Source of the DNA: Dipteris shenzhenensis
Taxonomy: Eukaryota > Polypodiophyta > Polypodiopsida > Gleicheniales
Length of the DNA: 64,000 nt
Assembly (NCBI GenBank): GCA_047967505.1
Contig: CM106538.1
Direction: 5' to 3' (one strand)
Shown piece by piece: positions 57,759-64,000 of the stretch (the stretch's first letter is position 1; the number at the start of each line of letters is the position of its first letter). The translations under genes and the position numbers were made by a program. The notes below the pieces were generated by a model, which saw only the letters and a program-made list of their open reading frames with translations, had not been told where the DNA came from and searched no databases.

Positions 57759-58931
57759 ATGTGGATGTCTTGGGTTTAAAAGTCATAAAATTTACTTGGG
57801 TTTTCTACTGTAAACCCTAAACCCTATTTTTTATTCCCTACCAGTTGAAGAAAAAGCAATGCTTTTTGTTCCTAAAATGGAACATAGAATAATACTGATG
57901 ATTTTGAATTACATGATGAAGCTGGCAAAGCTACATACCTTTTCTGCCTCATCGCGAAGTGCATCAGCCTATAGTGTCCAACTAGACTCCCTTTTGTGGT
58001 AGATCTTGAACTTCATGTTGGCTTGAGGTGCCAACTTCTTCATCTCTGTCCTCGAAGAATTCCCTCTTCAAATTCATGAACTGCTCATTAGACATGTCGT
58101 ACTCTGGTGCGGCATCCTCGATTGCCTTTTGTGTTAGTTGGATTGCCTCCAAATCGATGAGGCTCGAGTCATCAAAGCATGCAATCTCATCGATTGCTGG
58201 ATTCACTAGAGCATCAAAGTCAATGACATCATCAAAAGTGTCATTCGAGAGCTGACAGAGCACCTCGTCCTCTCGGTGACTGGTTTCTTCCATCACTTCC
58301 AATAGGATAAGGTATTCCTCACCCTCAATCCTGATTGGATCAACTGAAGCAAGGTGTGGCTTGCTTGCTGCCTCATCTAGATCATAGGTAGAGGATGGAT
58401 ATGCATGAGTCGGATATGAAGATAAGATGACCTCGCTTGCAACTTGCTCCTTAGCTAGGCTAATAGTATGCTCCTCAGGCTCCAAGTCTAGGTTGATGGA
58501 CTTGATCCACCACTTGTGGATGCAGGACCCTCAGGCTGCTCGCCAACATCCTCATCAAACTTGCTAGTCGCAAAAGGAGAATGGTAAGGGCTACATCTCT
58601 CTCGATCAAATGAATTGGGGAAGATGAATCATCCCTGATGGGAATAGCGTACTCATGGAGAGAGAGAGGGACATTATCCATGGCCCTACCTAGTGCCTTC
58701 TTGAAGTTAGCACTCTGGTCAAAAGATCTCAAAATATCCAATGAAACCCATTGGTGAGGGGAGTTAGCAATTGCGACAGACTGCCCACAGATAAGTCTAT
58801 CAAAAAATTGAAGAGAGGGATTATGGTCGTTTAATGTAATGTGGTTTGTTAGGTCTGCTAATGTAATGGTTGTTGAATTGATGCAGGAGGCATTTGAGAT
58901 CACTCATTGCTGCACTATATTAGTCAAGTAG

Positions 58932-59180
58932 GAGGATCTATCTCTCTCTCTCCCCTCTCTCTCTCTCTCCCTAACTATCTCTCTCCTTCTCTCCCTCTCT
59001 CCCTAACTCTCTCTCTCCCTAACTCTCTCTCTCCTTCTCTCCCTCTCTCCCTAACTTTCTCTCTCCCTCTCTCCCTAAATATCCCTCTCTCCCAAACTCT
59101 TTCTCTCCTCTCCCTCTCTCCCAAACTCTCTCTCTCCTTCTCTCCCTCTCTCCCTCACTCTCTCTCTCCTCTCCCTCGGT
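58932..59180. repeat. CT-rich tandem repeat
   Basis: Imperfect units of about 20-28 bp, TCTCTCTCCCTAACTCTCTC type, pyrimidine only on the plus strand. Confidence 0.9.
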
Positions 59181-59184
59181 TAAC

Positions 59185-59419
59185 GCCTGTCGATGATATC
59201 ATCGACCGAGCTATGTGCATGCACTCAAAGCGAGGCGTGGCGAATCTGAGGAGCGCGGAAAAAAAGAGGTTGGGGAGGGTAGGAGAATCGAAGGGAAAAT
59301 CAGTGGGGGATCTAGGGGAAGATGAATATGGCAAGAAGAAGAAGCTCCCTTTAGTCCAAAAGAATTTAAACAAATGCATGAGGAGATGGAGATCTTACCT
59401 AGCAAAGCTAAAGAGCTGA
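59185..59419 (+). other. Small unassigned open frame
   Basis: A lysine/arginine-rich stretch (contains DDIIDRAMCMHSKRGVANLR and KKKKLPLVQKNLNKCMRRW) ends at 59,417. Upstream it only continues into the CT repeat, so there is no credible start. Could be a stray exon or chance. 59,420-59,930 holds nothing recognisable. Confidence 0.2.
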
Positions 59420-59929
59420 GAGGGGTAGACTCATAGAGGGAGAGATGGAGAGGTTAGAGGAACTAACAAGAAGGGATTGGGGTAGAGTATAGAGTAATTT
59501 ATTTTTAGAAATGTTTCTTGCTATTTTTAGTGAATTGGATAGACTAGCAATCAAAGCAATGTGTATTCAAAAAATCAAATATAAAGTACTTTAGATCATA
59601 TTCAAACACACCACCCCCATTTTTAAAATATGGTAAATTAGAGTGAAGCACACCGTAAAACTTGATTTCATGACCAAATTAAAAATAAAAAACGCTTAAC
59701 CATAAGAAAATTGCACATACCTGGTGATTCTTTGAACTCTTGGGCGTATTTGGAAATAATGAGAAACAAATGTGGGAATCTCATGTTTAGAGAGAAAAGT
59801 TTCTACTTTTAGAAATTTCTCTATGCTCAAAACTGTAAACCTAGCCTTGAATTTCATGGTCAGGCATATAATTTCCATCTTTCATTGTTGCATGGCACTT
59901 TTGCGGCATCCCCTTTGAAGCTTTCCAAA

Positions 59930-62300
59930 GTTCTGCATTGGAGGTTCATTCAACACTACGTCTATCTCAATTTCTTCTTCTCATAGTTCGAAGGGCGCTT
60001 CCTTTGCTACATTGGATGTATCTTGTACTAGTGGTGGAACCTCTTTGGCCACCTTGGATGTGTCTCCTACTCCTTCACATAAGCATGATGGTGGACATAG
60101 AAGCCCAAGTACTCAAATCCATGGACCTAATATTCCCAGTGAACAGAATGAAATAATAGATGTCAAAGCAAGCACTAGAGATCAACAAGTGTTATCAAGT
60201 ATGTGGTCCATGTCTAAGTTCATTCAATGGCTCTCTTTGTTTTGTTTTTGGTGCTAGAAATTATTTCTTACAAAAGACATCTAATCTAGATGGATCTCAA
60301 TGACTATCTTAGCTATCACAAAAGGGGAAGCGGAAGTCAATCTCATCTATTGAGGAGAGACTAAAGGGAAGACCAATGAATGTGGACCTCAAAAATTCTA
60401 GGTACACAAGAGGGAGAGCTCTTATAATGCTAGACACCGCACATCTGAAAGACGTGACCTGCAATACTCTTTGTTGTAGCAGAATGTGCCTGGTCACTTT
60501 TGGGGTTGCAAAATTAAGGGTGTTACAGCAAAATTATGTTGAAATGAATAAAGATTATCAAAATTTTTATTTAGCATGGTCTTAGGGAAAACAATATGAA
60601 CAAAATTGTGTTTGAGTACTCATTCGATTCAAGGATTGTTTGTCACAAAGCATATAGACTTGCACATTTTCTTGGCAACAAAAGGCTAAAAAGATTACAG
60701 GCTCGCGCACTTACTAAGATAATTTCTCCAAGCATGAGATCCATTCCATGTACAAGGATGCCATGGTTATTGCAGGTGATGAGTACATTACATACCAGCA
60801 TTTTTGTAGGATTTGGAAGACTTGAAGGCCTTGTGTAATAGAAGTTAAGGACAAGGAGAGGTGTGTGTAATGATGCCATGAAATTTTGCTTCGTTTTGAT
60901 AAAAATTGTTTGCTTACAACATCTAATCATTTTCTATATTTGCAGAAGAAGCAATCGCCAAATGCATCGAGAAATGCAAGCTCTAGAAAGGAAGAAGTTA
61001 GTAAAGCATTGCAAGAAGAGCTACCAATAGCCTAATAAGTACATAACCATCATCATTGATGGGATGGATCAAAAGAAGACAAATCTTCCACACTTCAAAC
61101 AAGTGCCCAAGGATTTGAAAGAGGAGAACTTCATCACATATCACGCAGTTCGATGCATGATCTACCATGGTGAATTAATCCCCAAGGTTTATCTGCTGAT
61201 GACACCAAATGTAAAAAATGATCCTAATCTCACAATTTCCATTCTTAATGATGCATTGAGGAATCTTACAAAACATCTTCCAAAAGTGTTGTATGTCCAA
61301 CTTGATAACACATCAAGAGAGAACAAAAATAAAGTTGTGTTGGCATATCTTTGCATGCTTGTGGAGAAAGGCATATTTCTGAAAGTGAAAATAGGATTCC
61401 TTATAGTGGGTCACACTATGACCATATTGATCAGATGTTTAGTCGGTTCTCAGTAAAGCTAAGAAGGAAAGAAGCATGGGGTGAGGATGCAATGATCCGC
61501 ATTTTATAGGATGCATATGTGCCAAAACCGATAATTGCAAACATGGAAAAAACAATAGATTTTAGACGCTTTATGTTTGGTGACAAACAAGCGAATTGAT
61601 CGATGTATTGAGAAGGTCAACGAGTTAAGCTTTCAACACCAATTTCGAATGAATAAAGATCAAGAAGGCACGATGTTGTTGTGGGGGAAGTCCTATTCCA
61701 CATCACCGACTTGGGTTCCAATCAAAGGATTGAAGTTCTTGAAGTGTGTTCTAGAGCATGAGTTGTATGTGGCACCCTTACAACCTTTACAATTAGTGAG
61801 GGAGTTGCAACGAGCCATGAAGGAGGGGAGACATGTAAACCCTATAAGTTCAGTCAATGAGATTAGAGAAACAATCCAGCATGCTGCAACATATTTTGAA
61901 GATGTGGCATGGACATGGTGGAATCCATTCTTTGTATCCCAAATACATATCAATAACCTATTAAATGACCCCAAGATGTGTCAGATTTTAGTTGGCCACA
62001 ATGCATTGAACAAGATTTTGTAAATGCGTGTATGAATGCTTCTTTAAGTGCACATTTACATGCACCTTCAAAGAAGAACTATCTTGGGGAGGAGAGAGAA
62101 TTGAACCTTGGAGCAAGAAAGTCCAAAAAGGCCAGGGAAAGGGTTCAAGAAATGTGGAGTGGTAGCATCGAGGACTTAGTAGTGGATATGATGGTTGCTA
62201 TGTTAGCAAGAGATGATCCTAGTGGATTTCCTTTTTGAATTGCTAAATTTGTGAAAGTCAAAAAGGAAGGTTCAAACACCAAGTGAATAGAGGTGCATTG
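59930..62300 (+). pseudogene. DUF7869-type transposon gene relic
   Basis: In order: a Ser/Thr-rich start (about 59,940-60,250) with a repeated ATLDVS phrase; a Cys block CNTLCCSRMCLV (60,460) and HKAYRLAHFLGNKRLKRLQ (60,650); IIIDGMDQKKTNLPHF (61,050); YVQLDNTSRENKNKVVLAYL (61,300) and VGHT (61,405). A one-base shift near 61,412 leads to YDHIDQMFSRFSVKLRR (61,415), and another shift to 61,577 with SPTWVPIKGLKFL. It then runs through 61,978-62,237, ending SGFPF, stop, IAKFVKV, where Trp is expected. The D-N-x-x-R-E-N-K and H-T-x-x-D-I-D-Q-M-F-S-R motifs are typical of DUF7869, a transposase-like domain of repeated genes; its biochemistry is not established here. A fragment of a second copy lies at 43,956. 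Confidence 0.75.
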
Positions 62301-62648
62301 TGTAGGATCTTGTAGGATAGAATAGATGCATCTTGCAAGAGGTGTGAGAGCACAATCATGAAAGCAATATGGTAGATCTCTATTATGATTGTGTGAGAGA
62401 GGACTCTCTCTTATAAAAAGGGGGAGAAGGTAATACCTTCCCTACATAGTGCCAATCAGCCCCTACATCAGTGGGAGTCAATCCCTACATCAGTGGGATG
62501 GCCTTTGTCTTACATCATCACTTAGGTCACACACTAGACACATCATAGCACTTGATGTGCATTTACAACACACACAAACACACATGTGACTCCCCTAGAT
62601 GCACACATGCACCATAGAGCAAGCCCTTGATCATACTTACCCCAACAA
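62301..62648 (-). repeat. 3' LTR of a gag-bearing copia remnant
   Basis: About 348 bp, element-strand start TGTTGGGGTAAGTATG (62,648) and end near CTACA (62,301). A TATAAAAAGG-like word occurs on the plus strand only (62,411). Directly inside lies the purine tract GAGAGGGAGTT (62,649-62,659), which fixes orientation. Start at 62,299-62,301 is approximate. Confidence 0.65.
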
Positions 62649-62937
62649 ACTCCCTCTCAAGGGGTTGCCTCTTGTAGTGTCAAGGATACATCTAGTCTCA
62701 GTTTCTCATGCCATCTCATGGTGGTCAAGGATTAATCTATAGCTAGGATCTCATGCTACCAAGGGTTCCCAAGGGTGTGAGGTTCACAGAAATGGGATAG
62801 TCAAAACACATATCACATGGCCTACATCATATGGTGACCAGAGGTGATTTACATAACACATTATTTTTGGAGTACTACTCCAGGTAGAGAACCTCAAAAT
62901 TTGACCAAGTGATGATAAACAAAAAAAGACAAAGTGC

Positions 62938-63330
62938 CTAAAATTCATTTTCTTCATTTGCTGATGGAGTTCTTTTTTTAGCCAGATTTGCTTTGTTGTT
63001 GAAGTAGTCCTTCTTCATAAGAAATTCTTGATTCTCTTTGTTGTTCTTCATGGAATAACACATTCCCTTTTCCAATTGTAGGCAAAGGAACAAGATATAT
63101 TTGAAGCACTTCCCTTCATCAATGTGGTTAAAGTATGAGCCACTTAATCCCAAAGCTATGATAGCAAGAGCCTTCTTGTCTTTGATCAACCAATTAGCTT
63201 TTTCTTTTGTAGACTTCTTTCCATTCACAACATTCCATATCTTCTTTTTCATAAGCATAAACTCAGCTTTTGTTTGCCAAGTATGAAAACTAGTTCCATT
63301 AAACTTATCAAAAAAGGTCTTAGCTTCCAT
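62938..63330 (-). pseudogene. Copia gag fragment
   Basis: Starts MEAKTFFDKFNGTSFHTWQT at 63,330: the F-D/N-G-x-x-F-x-x-W start and IWNVVNGKKST of the UBN2/DUF4219 gag family. After about residue 75 it loses similarity. Pol is absent between it and the 3' LTR (62,301-62,648), so the element is internally deleted or was non-autonomous. No 5' LTR or primer site found to 63,470. Confidence 0.7.
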
Positions 63331-63473
63331 GGCAAGGTCTTACCCGAGGTTAGTGTCTAGTGCCTTACAAGTGAAAATATGAGCAATAAAAAATATTCCT
63401 TCAAAGTACAAGCATTTAGTGTAGCAAAGGCTTGCAACCAAATTCCATACTACAAAACATAATGGAAATGATG

Positions 63474-64000
63474 CTTTCACTTGCATGCTTCATAAAGGTG
63501 GCTAAATGAAAGTATTCCAAGCTTGTCCAAATGGCTATCAAATCTCATGACCGAATCTCCTTCTGCAATATCTTTCTTCTGCCGTAATTTAGTGTCAAAA
63601 CGGGCCTTGCGCCTTTTTTGAGAAGCTTCCAAGTTTTGTAAGGCCTGTAATCTGCATTCATCCAAGGCTTCTAGCTATACCAAGCATTGAGCATAGGCAT
63701 CCTCCTGTCCTTCTATTCTTGCAACAGTAGTGCGAACACTATGTATCTCTAATTCAATGGGCAAAATGGCTTCTATTCCATACACCAGTTCAATCGTATA
63801 AACCCAATAGCTAGCTAGCATATGGTTCTATAAGCCTATAAAACTTCTACCAAGTGCCTATCCCAATGCCTTTTCCAAAGGACACCCAAAGCGTGAACAA
63901 ATTTGATCAAAGAGAAATTTTGCAACTATGCTTGCCTTGCTATTGACTGTGGCCTTAGCCTTTGCCCACCGAGTCACATAATCTGTGGCTACCACTAAAT
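63474..64000 (-). pseudogene. Ty3/gypsy integrase fragment, runs off window
   Basis: From the window edge leftwards: LVVATDYVTRWAKAKA (integrase core start), FLFDQICSRFGCPL, then a deletion and stops, then the late integrase part YGIEAILPIELEIHSVR (63,790-63,740), and ALDECRLQALQNLEASQKRR...ARFDTKLRQKKDIAEGDSV (63,665-63,540), the C-terminal region of gypsy integrases. The middle catalytic part is missing. The upstream polymerase would lie beyond 64,000. Confidence 0.8.

Larger units (their letters stand above)
56594..58903 (-). pseudogene. Unidentified spliced minus-strand gene or relic
   Basis: From right to left: 58,903-58,610 reads SPHQWVSLDILRSFDQSA and KALGRAMDNVPLSLHEY; after a shift NSFDRERCSPYHSPFATSK (about 58,620-58,560) and an acidic DEDVGEQPEG part; then 58,485-57,982, acidic (DDVIDFDALVNPAIDEIACF). 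A frame with MKFKIYHKRESSWTL, TAG, ADALRDEAEK ends at a GTATGT donor (57,939/57,938). A matching acceptor (TTGCAG, intron end 57,012) continues it as DILWVDEYAGRKGGTRG and INRVAQHILVFHQQLSPDGK. A last block (SVALFLFSDTRSGPLHSIIA) ends in basic PSRKKRRLE at 56,594, a possible nuclear signal. No family recognised. Frame breaks suggest a decayed gene; TE origin is possible. No ATG-start could be chosen with confidence. Confidence 0.4.

Overview
This window looks like a nuclear segment of a land plant with a large, transposon-packed genome. The evidence is plant-type Ty1/copia polyproteins with tRNA-iMet primer sites, a CACTA (En/Spm) TNP2 transposase, hAT and DUF7869 transposon relics, GT-AG introns, long microsatellites, and one plant-specific FCS-like zinc finger (FLZ) gene. 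The exact lineage cannot be fixed from the sequence; a fern or gymnosperm is my guess. No bacterial, organellar or CRISPR-like features were seen.

Layout. 1-2.35 kb: a partial LTR, a CT tract and a very C-rich minisatellite built on a GCGGCCGC palindrome. 2.38-3.78 kb: a broken coiled-coil + RING gene. 4.3-9.4 kb: minisatellites (GGTACC type; purine/AGCATAAG type) and duplications. 9.44-15.36 kb: a complete, young Ty1/copia element (minus strand) with 181-bp LTRs, a CTATC target duplication and one nonsense codon. 17.2-22.2 kb: a decayed plus-strand copia element behind a second gag fragment, full of CAG-to-TAG type stops. 22.3-23.0 kb: 5' end (LTR, primer site, leader) of a minus-strand copia element. 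23.2-28.74 kb: about 30 copies of a ~181-bp satellite with higher-order periods. 28.75-37.6 kb: a minus-strand CACTA TNP2 transposase relic split by a nested 5.5-kb copia element (31,422-36,948, target duplication GAAAC). 37.7-43.9 kb: palindromic TATAGCGAC repeats, a 2.2-kb pyrimidine/palindrome satellite, a hairpin, and a broken En/Spm-associated plus-strand gene. 44-47.6 kb: a DUF7869 fragment and a very old copia relic related to the young one. 49.3-51.06 kb: the FLZ gene, the only convincingly functional host gene. 51.6-52.4 kb: GA repeats. 53.08-54.63 kb: hAT transposase relic. 56.6-58.9 kb: an unidentified spliced minus-strand gene or relic whose intron holds two long inverted repeats. 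59.9-62.3 kb: a DUF7869 transposon gene relic. 62.3-64 kb: a gag-bearing copia remnant and a Ty3/gypsy integrase fragment.

Most sequence is therefore layers of mobile elements and tandem repeats rather than a cooperating gene set. The FLZ protein would act in SnRK1 energy/stress signalling. Several relics carry TAG where Gln or Trp is expected, consistent with deamination of methylated cytosine after silencing. I found no clear new enzymatic system; the most unusual items are the structured repeats: the intronic hairpins, the CpG-rich palindromic minisatellite, the higher-order satellite, and an inverted pair of purine/palindrome satellites.
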